A DNA stretch of 64,000 nt. It comes from Adiantum capillus-veneris. Taxonomy: Eukaryota > Streptophyta > Polypodiopsida > Polypodiales > Pteridaceae. Location: NCBI GenBank assembly GCA_014529385.2, contig CM043963.1, positions 5,553,501 to 5,617,500 on the forward strand, written 5' to 3'. The notes under the pieces were generated by a model. The model worked only from the letters and a program-made list of their open reading frames with translations. It was not told the DNA's origin and searched no databases. Position numbers and translations under genes: made by a program. Below, piece by piece: positions 1 to 11,280 of the stretch (its first letter is position 1; each line of letters begins with the position of its first letter).

Positions 1-43
1 AATTGAAGAGAATAACCTACCCAATCTTGTAGACAAAACACCT

Positions 44-1354
44 TTGGATACGAGGGTGGTAGCCAATACAACACATGGAACGCATTCTCAAGTACCACTG
101 CCGATTCTGGAGGTAGAAGAACAATGGCCTCAAGAGCTATGGGAAAAAATCAGGAATAGAAAAGATGGAAGTGCCACGCTTGTGTCAGCTCCTATCCCAG
201 AAATCCACCTTGAGCATGAGCTCTACCCAAATGAAATCCGATCATTGTATGGCGGTGCAGGCACATCGATATCGGAAGACAGTAAACCACGGTCATTGAA
301 GACTTTACCTTCATTTATTGGTAACCCTGAAACTCGATCTGAGGTAAGAAAAGTCCCATCTCAATGGAAAGCTAATACTAAGATGATAGATACTAAAAAT
401 CTTTACGAGCTGATGTCATCCCCTATCCGTTGTACACTGACTCTATCAAAGTTACTGAATATTAGACCGCATCTTTGGGATGAAGTCGCAAAAAATTTGG
501 AAAAAAAAGGGCTGGTAATTCCTTCACCTGAGGCTTCTCGGAACACACTAGAGACACAACCCTCAAAGCAAACTAAACATAAGCCAGTGCTAGTAAACAA
601 GGTAGGGGATTGTTGTGAAGGTGAAGAAGGAAATACTACCCTACCGGTACAGTACAAGGACGTAAAATCGGTAGCGATATTGGATAGTGGAGCTGAAATT
701 TCCATAGCCACCAAAGCAATGTGGAAAAAATGGGGAAAACCTGCTCTAAGGAAAACTAGAATGAAACTTCAACTAGCGGATGGGTACCTGGAGAGACCCA
801 TTGGCATCTTGGAGCAGATTGTAGTAACCTCTTGTGGAATTGCATATGAACACACATTTGCTATTATGAATTTCAATGAGAGCAGCAATTTCGACATCAT
901 ATTGGGCAGACCATTCATGTGTCAGCTCAAAATGGTGCAAGATTGGGGCTACGACTATATCTATCTCAGGAACAAGGATGTCACTATGAAGATTAGTGTC
1001 ATAGATCATAGCTATAGAGACGTAGAAAGAACCCCAGGAGAAGACCTGCATTCCACGACTGAAGAGGAAGGAGAAATACCGACTGGGCTCCAGAACAAAG
1101 CTCACCAATGGACAGGAGGAGCTTTGAATTGTGGAAGTCTAAAAAAGGAAAATTGCATTCTTGATAGGACTACACAAGACAAAGCTTCCATACGAGAGCC
1201 TTTTCTAGAAGACATGTTCAAATTTTTTGGATGGCAACAAATACTAGCTACTCTTGATGTTTGTGTAAACGAGGTGACCCTCATAAAATTCTGTGATGAG
1301 GAAGGGTATGATATCATTCCATTCCAAATGATGAATGTCCACCTAACTCCGTAG
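44..1354 (+). pseudogene. Element A gag C-terminus and first aspartic protease
   Basis: This 436-codon open segment carries a retropepsin-like domain. The catalytic motif reads ILDSGAEISIATK with Asp at about residue 214, and the C-terminal hydrophobic-Gly motif IILGRPF is at about residue 286. The segment upstream of the catalytic site (KVGDCCEGEEGNTTLPV) matches the same place in D at 46.0-47.2 kb. Retropepsin cleaves the Gag-Pol precursor in the particle. The first ATG is not a natural start, because the frame enters from upstream gag outside the window. The C-terminal 100 residues are an unassigned spacer that D also has. Confidence 0.8.
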
Positions 1355-2231
1355 ACAGAGGAAGACGTACCTGACAAGGGGTGGCCAAGTGCAGACGCAT
1401 AGTGAACAAAATCTCTATAGGAGACCTTGTCCAAATGGATGAAGAAGATTTTCAAGACTCAACTGATTAGAAGCTAGAGGATAACGCGGACGACGAGTTT
1501 TCTAGTAGCTCGAGTCAGAGCATCAAAACAGAAGCATCGACGAGTGATCTACTATGATTTCCCAAACCAAAACCCTCTAAGACAACGCAGGTATCAAGAT
1601 AAACGCAGAAACAACCACAACAAGCGCAGCGAGGACTCAGTACCTCTATTAACTGACAAAACGCAGTACTTGAGATTAGTAGAAGCGACTAACTACCTCA
1701 AGGACAGGATATCAAAACGATATATGAAACCTGACTCAACCAAAACAACATCAAAACAAAAATAAAAAAAAAGAGAAAAATATCAAAAAATCAATTAAGT
1801 TGTCCAAGATGGAGCGCAAAGTCAAATACAATGATTTAAAATGATCTTTGGAGGACGTTTGGACAACAGAAATGGAAACTGATGAGGAATCAAATGATGA
1901 CAAATTTGATGCACCTTCCCACTATAAGAAGTATACCATTCAGGATAGGAAGATAGTTGTGAAAAAACCCAAACGAGATCCCCAAGAACCAAGAATTTCA
2001 TATGATGGGCCTGAAAACACGAAAAGGATCAACTTAGAAGAACTAGGTCATACAAAGATATGAAGGGGATAGATCCTGAGATATGTCAGCACACAGTTCT
2101 CTTAAGAGTGTTGCAGACCACGCATACAACGTCCTTACGCGTACAATGATACTTTTGCAAAGAAAATTAAGGAGGAAATAGACAAACTAAAGGACACTGA
2201 TTTTATCTACGAGATTGCGCACACCGAGTGG
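1355..2231 (+). pseudogene. Element A protease-RT linker, broken
   Basis: Open pieces at 1544-1765 and 1848-2063 are separated by stops. They match the corresponding linker of D (45.2-45.6 kb), for example APSHYKKYTIQD here against VPSHYRKFTIQD in D. The linker is rich in Lys, Arg and acidic residues and has no recognised fold. About 2064-2231 still encodes the RT N-terminal approach (a YAYNDTFAKKIKEEIDKL-like string) in another frame, so at least two frameshifts have occurred here. Confidence 0.6.
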
Positions 2232-3425
2232 GTGTCCCCGATTGTGGTGGTACCCAAAAACAATGGCAAACTGCGTGTCTGTGTAAACCTCCAACAAGTA
2301 AATGTAGCCACCATCAAGGATAACGACCCACTGCCAATAACCGATCATGTTATTGAGAGGGTAGCAGGGAAAGAGGGCTATAGTTTCTTGGATGGGTTCT
2401 CAGGCTACAACCAGTTGAGGATTAAAGTGGAAGATCAGCATAAGACAGCTTTTGCAACAGAGTGGGGTATATTTGCATACAGGGTAATACCTTTTGGCTT
2501 GACCAATGCCCCAACCACATTTCAAAGACTAATGACCCGTGCATTCAAAAAATATCTCAGACAATTTCTGGAGATCTATATGGATGATCTTTATGTTCAT
2601 TCCCATCGACGAAGCGACCACATCATTCATCTGGGAAAGGTCTTTGAAAAATGCAGAACGTATTATATTTGCTTATACCCAAAAAAATATGTCTTCATGG
2701 TAAGACAGGGTAGAATTTTGGGCCACATTGTGTCCAAAAACGGAATTTCAACTGATCAAGAAAAGGTGCAAATAATTGTTGCACTACCAAGACCAACAAA
2801 GATAAAGAAAGTGCAAGCATTTATGGGGCGATGGGGTTACTACAGACGTTTCATATATATGTATGCTATAATAGCTAAGCCACTGTACGCCCTCATAACT
2901 AAATTTGAATGGACGGAGGAATGTGAGCAAGCTTTCCAAAAATTGAAGCAACATTTAATTTCGGCTCCAATTTTGCAAGCCCTTGACTGGAGCAAAATCT
3001 TTCATGTCCATGTGGATGCATCAGCATATGCCATCGGGTGCATATTAGCCCAGCCAGGAGAGAAGAAAATGGATTTTCCCATTTGCTACTCTAGTCGGCA
3101 ACTAAACAACGCAGAGAGAAATTATACCACTATGGAAAGAGAAGGCCTGGGAATGATCTATGTTGTCAAGAAATTTAGACACTACCTTCTTGCAAACAAG
3201 TTTGTCTTATTCGTGGATCATCAAGCACTGTTTTATCTAGAAAATAAACCTTGCAACACTGGAAGAATTGTTCGCTGGTTTATCCTGTTGGTTGAGTTTG
3301 ACTTCATGGTGGTCGTAAAAAAGGGGACCACACACCAAAGAACAGATCATCTTTCACGACTATTTCATGGGAAGCACCTGAGGGTGTTGATGATGACCTT
3401 CCTGATTCATATCTTTTTAACATAG
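2232..3425 (+). pseudogene. Element A reverse transcriptase and RNase H
   Basis: A 397-codon frame opens with SPIVVVPK and the finger motif. FLDGFSGYNQL follows, then FGLTNAPTTFQRLM, then the catalytic EIYMDDL with YMDD at residues 116-119. The Ty3-type RNase H follows: FHVHVDASAYAIG has the first catalytic Asp near residue 262, then ERNYTTMEREGLGMIY and FVDHQALFYL. Together these copy the element RNA into DNA and remove the RNA strand. The ATG is internal; the real polyprotein enters from upstream. Confidence 0.9.
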
Positions 3426-3870
3426 AAAGGGTGTCGAGATGGAGCGAAGAGGTCATTCCTCTACTCACAATCGGCTCATTGCAGATAGAAAGACAATCAT
3501 CAATTATCCATCAAACATAGAATCTTCAACTTTTAGCGGGACGACTGTACAAACACGGTAAGGATGGGATACTGAGACTATGTGTACAGCCCAAAGATAC
3601 CACCTACTACCTCAAACAAGCTCATATAAAAAATACGGGATTTCACACTGGTGAAACAGAGACAGGCCAATGGTTACAAAGACTGGGCGTCTACTGGCCA
3701 AACATGGAGTACCGTGTCCATAAATATGTAAAATCTTGTGATAGTTGTATAATGCAGCCCCTAGTGGAACATGCCATATGTTTCGGGTAGTACAAGTACC
3801 TAAATGGAGTGCTCCCATAGTTGAGTACTTAAAGAACAAAACCTTTCCAGTGGAATGGGGCAAATAAAGA
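3426..3870 (+). pseudogene. Element A degenerate first H2C2 zinc segment
   Basis: This stretch has stops in all frames, but one frame still encodes a His/Cys pattern in the order HIKNTGFH, then GVYWPNMEY, then VKSCDSC. That is the layout of an integrase N-terminal H2C2 finger. A second, better preserved H2C2 finger starts at about 4000. D has the same pair (43.2-43.3 kb and 42.87-42.98 kb), so the duplication predates both copies. Confidence 0.55.
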
Positions 3871-5088
3871 ATGAAAAATATCGAAGAAGAGGCCAAACAC
3901 TATCTGCTCATTGTCAACCAACTGTGTAGGCGGGGAAAGGACAAACAATTACGGCTGTGTGCTACAAAAAGAGAATATTACGTCATCTTAGATCAAGCAC
4001 ACTCAGGACAATCCGTGGGACACTTCTTTGCTGATAAAACGGCAAGGCTCGTGCTACACTCAGGCATATGGTGGCCAACCTTGCTCATGGATGCAGCGAC
4101 ATATGTCAAACAATGTGATGAATGTCAACACACAAAACCACCCCAAAGGAGAGATGAAATTCCATTGAGGCCAATGATGGGTGTAGATTCTTTTGCCAAA
4201 TGGGGCATTGACTTCATTGGTCCCATCATATCTCTAAGATACAGGACTCACGCACAATACATCATCATAGCAACAGACTACATGACAAAATGGGCAGAAG
4301 CAAAAGCAACCCAAAAAAATGATGCAAGGACTACACCTCAGTTCCTTTTTGAATACATCTTTACGTGATATGGACTACCAATCAAAATAGTGAGCGATAG
4401 GGGAACACACTTTGTGAATGACGTCATTGAGGGCCTCCTTGATGAATTCATGGTGGTTCATCACAAGTCAGCACCCTATCATCCGCAAGCCAATGGACAG
4501 GTAGAGAGTACCAACAAAATCCTATGCACAGTGCTCACCAAGATAGTTAGTGACTCAAGAAATGATTGGGATCAAAAGCTACACACATCCTTATGGGCTT
4601 ACCGTGTAGCTTTTAAAACTTCCATTGGAACGACTCCCTTTAACCTTGTATTCGGGATTAGTGCGATACTACCATTGGAATTCCTAATCAAATCCCTCAG
4701 AGTGGCAACAAAATTAGGATGGACAAGCCATGAGCTATCGGAGAGACTAGACACCCTGGAACAATTAGATGAAACTAAACTGAAAGCGATAGCTGGGATA
4801 TATGTTAAAAAATATAAAATGAAAGCTTTCCATGATCAACACGTGATTGGTAAGGACTTTCAAAAAGGGGATTACGTTCTCATGTATTCCCTAAAACAGA
4901 ACTCCAAAAAACTCACAAAGCGAGGAATGGGGCCTTTTGTAATCCATGATATATTGCAAAGTGGCGCCATCAAACTTGCAAAATTTACAGGAGAGGAGAT
5001 GCCTAATTGGACGAGTGGTTTCCAATTAAAGAAATATCTTCTTTCGGTGACACCAGAAGAACTTGCAACACTCCATGTAGCAGCTTAG
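3871..5088 (+). pseudogene. Element A integrase
   Basis: Two open frames are separated by one TGA near 4367. The first holds the H2C2 finger (HSGQSVGHFF, then CDECQ about 40 residues later), then GIDFIGP and ATDYMTKW. The second opens with VSDRGTHFVND, the second catalytic Asp, and carries YHPQANGQVESTNK with the catalytic Glu. It ends with a basic C-terminal domain (FQKGDYVLMYSLKQ, KRGMGPFVIHDI). No chromodomain is visible, which separates A from B and C. Integrase inserts the cDNA into the chromosome. Confidence 0.88.
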
Positions 5089-5196
5089 CGCAGACGTCAA
5101 GCACAGGACATTCGAGAACAAGCACAGCAAGAAGCCAAACTCAAAATATTAAAACACAAGGAACAAGCAAAATTTGAGAGGAAAGAACAACAGGAC
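5089..5196 (+). pseudogene. Element A charged linker between integrase and second protease
   Basis: After a TAG the integrase frame continues through a Gln/Glu/Lys/Arg-rich stretch (RRRQAQDIREQAQQEAK) into the second protease. D has an equivalent charged linker near 41.80-41.90 kb. The stretch is probably a short coiled coil. Confidence 0.55.
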
Positions 5197-5631
5197 GTGG
5201 CTATTAAGAATGCTCCGATAGCATCCATACAAACGGCGGCCACATGGTTAGGAGGAATGGATCTACGCATTCAGTTACAACTTGCCGACGACACCACCGA
5301 AAGAGCGTTAGTGGACACCGGGGCCAGAGCTAATGTGGTTAACTACTCCACTTTCATGAAAATCACACAGGAACCTCTAATGCCCAACATTATGGGGTTC
5401 AAAGTTTCAAACAAAGGTACTATCGATAGTCTAGGCCACATAAATTTACCAATCACTATTGATGGGACAGTTTATCCACATCAATTTCATGTGTTCAAAG
5501 ATCAAGGACCGTGGATACGCACTTATCAAGCCACACCAAACTGGCAAGACAACACTTTACTCCTCGAACACGAGGGCCAATCTTTAGCCACGCTGTTTGG
5601 AGGTGATAACAACATACAAGTGACCACCTAG
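5197..5631 (+). pseudogene. Element A second retropepsin-like domain, downstream of integrase
   Basis: The 144-codon frame contains ALVDTGARANVVNY, a retropepsin catalytic motif with Asp at residue 40. It goes on through a flap-like region (ITIDGTVYPHQFHVF) to a Gly-Pro-Trp string (GPWIRTYQATPNW, residue 104 on). That string resembles the LGRPW motif that normally closes gypsy proteases. It is not a copy of the upstream protease of A: the sequence differs almost throughout. D has a homologous domain in the same place. I see no competing identity, but whether it is an active protease cannot be judged. Confidence 0.7.
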
Positions 5632-7173
5632 CCAAGGCGCCCGTTGGATCAGCCGGCCAAAGTTTTGATGTGGTCACATTATTTTCCCGATGTTTAATAC
5701 ATCAAACCCTCTAAAAGCCTAATGACAATCGTCTATGTCAAGTCTAAGTCAAAGATGTAATTTTTTCAATGATGTATGTAAAGGTCCATGAGAAGTTGGC
5801 CGCCGGCCACTTTAGAAAGCCCTAGGTATATAATACACTAAGGTTAGTGGGAAAGGGAGATTATTTTTTGAAGATAAGTGACTATTGTTGTACACAGAGA
5901 GAGCGACCTCTTGGCTCCAACTTGTAATCATCGCTATTGTGGCTACGGTAATCCAAATTCATTTTTTTTAAATTGCATTGTGTTCCTCTTACTTTGCTCT
6001 TCCATTCAAGTGTAAGCATTCAAGATTCGGTGTAGGTATCAAACGCAACCGTTGTGGCCTTAAATTGTTGTTTTGAGTGTTTATATGCGTATTTTATGTT
6101 GTTTTGACCCTAGGAGAGGCTTTAGAGACCCAAAAACGACCCTTTAGGATCATCCGTTTACTATTTTTGCGTACTTTGAGACGAACGATCGTGATCCGTG
6201 TACCCATCCAGAATGCTGTGATAGTGATAGGATATGCTCCTGATAGGCCCCTGTAGCTTCCCTTCAAGTTTCGTGCGAATCCAATATGATTTGCATGGTA
6301 AACAGGCGTGATGACTGTAGAGCTGTGTAGAAGGACATAGGCAGATTACTTGCCTTTAGTGCATTTGATTTGCTTGTAGAGTTAGTAGTTGCATCTCTTC
6401 AAATTCACTTCATTAAGATTGACACCCTAGTGAGTTTCCATGCCTCATTCGAGTCGCTTCCCTGGTATCGATATTTATGTTGATGCCTAAAGGCTATGCT
6501 ATGGACGTCTGTCGCGGCAACCCGCAAACACACGTCATTCGTACAAACGGACCATGTCTGGGAACCTCTACCATCGCCACATGCAGCAACTCAGCGATCA
6601 TCCACCACCATGGTCACGAAAATATGGGTTAAGAAATCAATCATGGAAACCAATCCTAGGAAATTGTGGATACCTAAATGACAAAACATACAGGTAAACC
6701 TACATTGCCTACATAGAAATTGAACCACCACAAATTTCCCACCGCTCTTGTCAAATGGCCTAACCCAATGGACCACTATCTTCAACATCTAAACACACTC
6801 AAATGGGTATGGTAACCAAAACAACCTCGCCTTCACGATGCCTCTTATAGCCGATATATACCTAAGAAATTTCGATGGCAACCCAAAAAATGCCAAAAAG
6901 CAGTCCCACCAGCAATGTCAAAACTTTTGCAGGACAGAGTCAAACACAAAGCGCGTCTTCTCCAATTACTATTGTTTGGACCACGCAGCTTCCAGGGAAC
7001 CTCGCCACCAACAGCCACTAAACATATTGTTCAAAACCTATCTCTTGCACAGCATTTTGTTTTCCCATGCATATCCTCCATCAGCATCATAGAGCCACAT
7101 TATACGTCTATGCATAGACACGGGCTTTATTCTCAAGCACTCTGACACATGTTCATCGCGGATGACTCACTCT
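5632..7173 (+). other. Element A 3' untranslated region
   Basis: No convincing coding potential; the short frames at 6.5-7.1 kb show no family resemblance. A TATA-like string TATATAAT lies at 5827-5834, followed by a region that could be a promoter, so an LTR remnant of another element here cannot be excluded. Confidence 0.45.
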
Positions 7174-7187
7174 AGGAAGGGGGGAAA
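7174..7187 (+). other. Polypurine tract of element A
   Basis: The run AGGAAGGGGGGAAA is immediately followed by TGCGGCTGG, which has the TG expected at the start of an LTR. Polypurine tracts prime plus-strand DNA synthesis and sit directly before the 3' LTR. Confidence 0.6.
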
Positions 7188-7364
7188 TGCGGCTGGATTA
7201 TCATTTGTATATACCATTATTATCATCTTACTTCTTTTCTTTTCGTTTCCTTTCCTTTCCTTTTCTTTTCTTTAAAAAACACAAGTTTTTCAGAGCCTGA
7301 CAGACTCTTAGTTGGCATAATCATGAGCCATATTGTCACCATCTAATACCAGAATAAGAGTATG

Positions 7365-7373
7365 TATATAAGG
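7365..7373 (+). promoter_or_regulatory. TATA box in the element A LTR
   Basis: TATATAAGG lies 177 bases after the presumed LTR start, the right place for the element's Pol II promoter. D has TATATAAG about 165 bases after its own purine tract and TGCGG start. Confidence 0.5.
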
Positions 7374-7775
7374 GAGGCGACACTAATTTTGGCTAATTTT
7401 TGGCCGACTAATAATCATTGTTAATAATTTTCTTTAACAAAAAAGCAAAAAGCGATAGGTAATCGACAAAAAATTGATAAGTCGAGCCAAGAAAGTCAGA
7501 ATTGACTTTTGAAAGCAAACGCCAAAACTTCAAAGCGAGGACTTTGAACATGGCAAATATGAAAAAATCCAACACAAAATGAATTTTGAGCCAACTTCTG
7601 AAGGATCAAAACTGCAGATCGAACGCCATTTGTAAACCAAGTATCAGAATGACGAACAGTTCGAACCGCAGGTGATATGAACAACAAGATATGATCAATG
7701 GAGGTAAGTATAAATGGGGCATTCCGGGTAGACTGGGATCATATAGTCAAAAGGGGCAACAGAAGCTCATTTGCA

Positions 7776-7788
7776 TTCAGAGAGAGAC

Positions 7789-7856
<68 letters not shown>
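7776..7856. repeat. GA microsatellite
   Basis: A GA dinucleotide run with a few interruptions. It creates long Arg/Glu and Ser/Leu reading frames that are not genes. Confidence 0.95.
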
Positions 7857-7858
<2 letters not shown>

Positions 7859-8148
7859 GAGCATTGAGTTTTCGGCGTTTCTTCTGCCCACTGCGACCAC
7901 CTTGGTGGATGTTACTACACCAGATTTGGCAGGTATGATCATTAACCTTGTAAGGGCATGTGTGTGTGACCCATACTGCATCAATTGTACCAAAAAAACA
8001 AATTGAAGCAGTACAAGGTCACAAAATCAGCAAACTAACAAGGCCAATAAGGGATTCCAAAACCCATCAAAAACTAAAAAAGTTCATCAGTAGACCCCAA
8101 CTAACTAACAGAATCAGCCAAGATAAAAACAACAGAGAAAAGTGTTGA

Positions 8149-8872
8149 AACATGGATCGCTATCCATGTTCCCCAAACCCTAAAATCATGGAAATTTCTA
8201 CAGGAGCAACAATAGAGGGTCAGGAACAAACTCCTATGATCGGTTTTTCAAAATCCATCTCAACATGGATCGCGATCCATGTTCCTTTTTTGCCAGAATC
8301 AGGATAAAAGTGGCTCACTAGCTGGACAATGTACAAATAGTACTGGTGTTGCAAAATGATCACAAAAAGTGCTCTAAAGATCATCAAAACCACGTGGATT
8401 GCTACTTTCAGTTTGTAAATGGTCTTTTGATCAAATTACTTCTAAAGTTATTTGGGAAACTTCACATTCTCCTCGAAGCCTATCAACAAGCAAATGTAAC
8501 CTAAGAATGGTGGTAGGATCAAAACTAAGCAAAAGTTTACTTACAGGACTCAATTTGTCTTCTAAAAAGAATTCCCTGTCAGGGGCAATTTGTCAAGAAA
8601 CCAAGAAAATCTATGAACTACAGACCTAACTCATCAAAAATTAGAGCAAGGAGAGATCTTAGGCAAAACATGACTCCAAAATGGTTGCCAGAAACAGATT
8701 TGGTTAAAAGAAGAAAAAACAAACATGGCCATAAACTAAAAAATGGGGCCAACTACGGAAAAACATGTCCAAAGTTGAAAAAATTTCACCAGTGTACTAG
8801 GAGAACCTATAGGAACAAATGTGCACAAGAATAGTATCAAAATTCTATCCAACATGGATCGCGATCCATGTA
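8149..8872. repeat. Three copies of a 22-bp CG-centred palindrome
   Basis: The half-site AACATGGATCG followed by its reverse complement occurs at 8262-8283 (perfect), at 8149-8170 (one base off in the centre) and at 8851-8872 (last base changed). The second and third copies are followed by a similar context containing CTTTTTTGCC or CCTTTTTGCC. No coding sequence overlaps them. Confidence 0.85.
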
Positions 8873-9139
8873 CCTTTTTGCCCAATATAAGTAAAACCCA
8901 TGCCATTTGATTCAGTATGATCAAGAAAGCCAAGCCATGGAGTTTCAAGCCATTTGATTCGTAAAATCCACTTCAAAAAGCCAAAATCTCTAAATATATA
9001 CATGATTTCCAAAATTTAGCCCAAGTGTCAAACCATTGATCCAAATCCCAAAAAATTTGGACCAAGTCATAATCAAGATGAACTCTACCAGATGGTGTAA
9101 TCAGATTTCCAAAATATTGCCCAACATAGAAGGCCCGCT

Positions 9140-9215
9140 TAACCCTTGCATGAAGGAGGGTTGAACGCACCCCATAAGGGTAAGAGGCCAACACTTTACC
9201 ATCAAGCTATTGACC
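9140..9215 (-). other. tRNA-like segment, possible SINE head
   Basis: On the minus strand TAGCTTGATGG resembles a Pol III A box, and 43 bases after its start GTTCAACCC fits the B-box core GTTCRANCC. The sequence between looks like a tRNA anticodon arm but does not fold into a complete tRNA by eye. A tRNA-derived SINE or a decayed tRNA gene are the two readings. Confidence 0.35.
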
Positions 9216-9572
9216 CTTGTTGGAAAGATAGCATACTTGTGTTGAAAGGAAAACTAGAAGGAAAGGGAAAGCTTCAAACTTCAAGGAAGTAGCTTCACCC
9301 TTCCTTTTCACTACTTGCAGGAAGACAAGTTTTCCTCCAATATTCTTTTTTCCTCAAGGAGTTAGCTTCAAAACGAGCAAATGCCTTCACAAAAACGACG
9401 AGTTTTTGTGAAGAGGCAACAAAGGTGTTCTTACGACGAATGACACGTGAAGCGCTACAATTACCACAAGGCAAGGTTCGCATGCGACTCAAATTACAAA
9501 GCATACAAAACACAAAGACTTCAATTTCACAAGGTACAAGTTGATGTTTTTTCTCTCTCTTTGCATTAGTGT
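9216..9572 (+). other. Leader upstream of element B gag
   Basis: No open frame of note. The pyrimidine-rich TTTTCACTACTTGCAG near 9317-9332 looks like a 3' splice site, but no matching donor can be assigned. Confidence 0.3.
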
Positions 9573-10458
9573 GTGTTTACCATGGTCAATGAGGATATCC
9601 CACCTACATACACGTTTGATTTTGTGCACGTAGATGAAAATCAAGGCACCACGGGGATTGCTGACACTAATATGCATGATGATGATAATCTAGGAGATCA
9701 TGGGCTTGTAGATATGGCTTCTTTCAAGACTTTTGGGCATCGCCAAAGCGTACTTGAAAGCAACCTCTCTGCATTCACTGCAAATGTTACCAATCTTACA
9801 GAATTACTTGTGAAATTTATGAATTCACAGACGATTCAAGGAGCCACAAGTGGCACGGTTCAAGGGAACCAATCTGGCACGACTCAAGGAGTCCAAGAGA
9901 CAAGTACTGCAAAAGATGCAGAATGTAGCAATGCATTACTTAAGAATATCACCATTCTTGAGTTTCACAGGGAAGAGTGTGATCGCAACAACGATGCGGT
10001 CAATACGTTCTTACACAAATGGAGTGATATTCATATATTGAGACACACCCTGGATATAAAGACGACTATGGAAACAAGTCTATCTCTTAAAGGCAAGGCC
10101 TATAAGTGGTGGATGACATTTCCAATGGATGCTCGTCCTCCGTCTTGGGTTGTGTTTCAAGCTTCTTTCTCCAAAGAGTTTTTGGACTCCAATAAAGAAG
10201 ATAAGAATTGGTTAGCATGAGATGCATGCCGCATGTCTGGCCTCTCTCTCTCACACAGTACCTTTCGAAGTATCGGGAAATCATATTAAAACTAGAAGTT
10301 ATAGATGAATTCCAAAAGATACGGGGTTTTAATAGGGTTCTTGACAAAGACTATCGTCTTCATGTCAAGACTCAACATCCAAAAAGTTTGGAAGAAGCCA
10401 TCAATCATGCCCAAAGATATGATGATGACCAAGAGAGGAAAGGAAATGTTCCCTACTC
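9573..10458 (+). pseudogene. Element B gag, N-terminal and central part
   Basis: The 215-codon frame from 9573 begins MVNEDIPPTYTFDF and ends in the conserved gag core (KGKAYKWWMTFP, then PSWVVFQASFSKEF). A frameshift near 10200 moves the reading to the frame containing FNRVLDKDYRLHVKTQHP and EEAINHAQRYDDD (to 10462). This is the capsid-forming part of the polyprotein. Confidence 0.7.
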
Positions 10459-10483
10459 TTAGAATACTTTTTCTAAGAGCAAT

Positions 10484-11280
10484 GTGGTTAAGAGCCAATG
10501 GCGAGGTAGATCTTCAACATGTTCCAAGAGGAATAAGAGACAATCTACCTCTACATGCCCACAAGAGGCTAAGAAGCCTAACCAATCACGAGATACTCCA
10601 CGTGGGTCTCTTAGCACTGCTGATTTTGAGCATGTGAAGAAACACAATTTGTGTTTTAAATGTCTTTTGGACCAACATAACAAGAAAGATTGTCCTGTTT
10701 TGCAAGGCAAAGAAAAGGCCATGCACAGGGTGCAATGCCTCACATTGGATTCATCTCCTAAATATTGTGATGTAGAGGTTCTTCATATGGAAGAAAAGCA
10801 CAAGTGTTGTGTGCCTGCTTCAATGTGGCAGCCCACCTTTGGTTCCCATGATTTGATTTGCATGCATGGCACTATTAACGGACAACGTGTTCGTATTTTA
10901 GTGGATGATGGTGCAACTCATAACTTCTTGAACTATAAGGTAGTCAAGAAATTGAAGCTTACACAGACTCCTTGCTCTCACAAGTATGTGGTGGATCAGA
11001 TGTCTGGGAATGATAAAGAAGTATGGGACACGGTAGTTCAAGGGTTGAGCTTATTGTTCAAGATCATACAATGACCCTTGACTTCCAAGTTATGAACATG
11101 GACCGTGCTGATGTAGTTTTAGGACGGGAGTGGCTGCATGGTTTAGGAAACACATTGCACACTAGTTATGAACACAACTCCTTATCCTTTATGGCCAATG
11201 GTAAACATGTACTTTCGCTTGGTGAGAAAAATATACCATCTGCACCCATTATATGTACAGCCAAGCTTTCTATTTTGTAG
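10484..11280 (+). pseudogene. Element B zinc knuckle and aspartic protease
   Basis: The first frame (196 codons) has a knuckle-like CFKCLLDQHNKKDC, a CX2C-X4-H-X4-C nucleic-acid-binding motif. A retropepsin catalytic motif follows, altered to VRILVDDGATHNF where Asp-Ser/Thr-Gly is usual. A frameshift near 11030 leads into ADVVLGREWLHGLG, the C-terminal Gly motif, ending at 11280. The DDG in place of DSG or DTG could mean an inactive enzyme. Confidence 0.75.

Larger units (their letters stand above)
1..7187 (+). mobile_element. Element A: Tat/Athila-like Ty3/gypsy retrotransposon with two proteases, 5' end outside window
   Basis: Collinear plus-strand fragments give protease, linker, reverse transcriptase, RNase H, H2C2 zinc segments, integrase and then a second retropepsin-like domain. 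Gag and the 5' LTR lie left of base 1. The RT signature FLDGFSGYNQ and YMDD catalytic box place it with the Tat/Athila side of plant Ty3/gypsy rather than with chromoviruses. A purine tract at 7174-7187 is taken as the 3' end of the internal region. The copy is decayed, with stops or frameshifts near 1355, 2063, 3425-3870, 4369 and 5088. It is clearly related to core D at 40.4-50.2 kb, which has the same domain order. Confidence 0.85.
7188..8970 (+). repeat. Probable 3' LTR of element A (right end unresolved)
   Basis: It starts with TG after the purine tract. A TATA box (TATATAAGG, 7365-7373) lies 177 bases inside, a GT-AG-like donor (GAGGTAAGT) near 7700, then a GA microsatellite and a region with three CG-centred palindromes. 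The matching 5' LTR is outside the window, so the right border is a guess and the region could include leader sequence of B. Confidence 0.4.

Noticed and set aside
5821-5840. TATATAAT as the start of the element A LTR promoter
   Set aside because: No purine tract or TG start precedes it at a suitable distance, whereas the site at 7174-7373 has both; kept only as a remark.
6496-7145. Three overlapping frames as a possible gene
   Set aside because: Low-complexity translations with no motif, in the 3' untranslated region of A.
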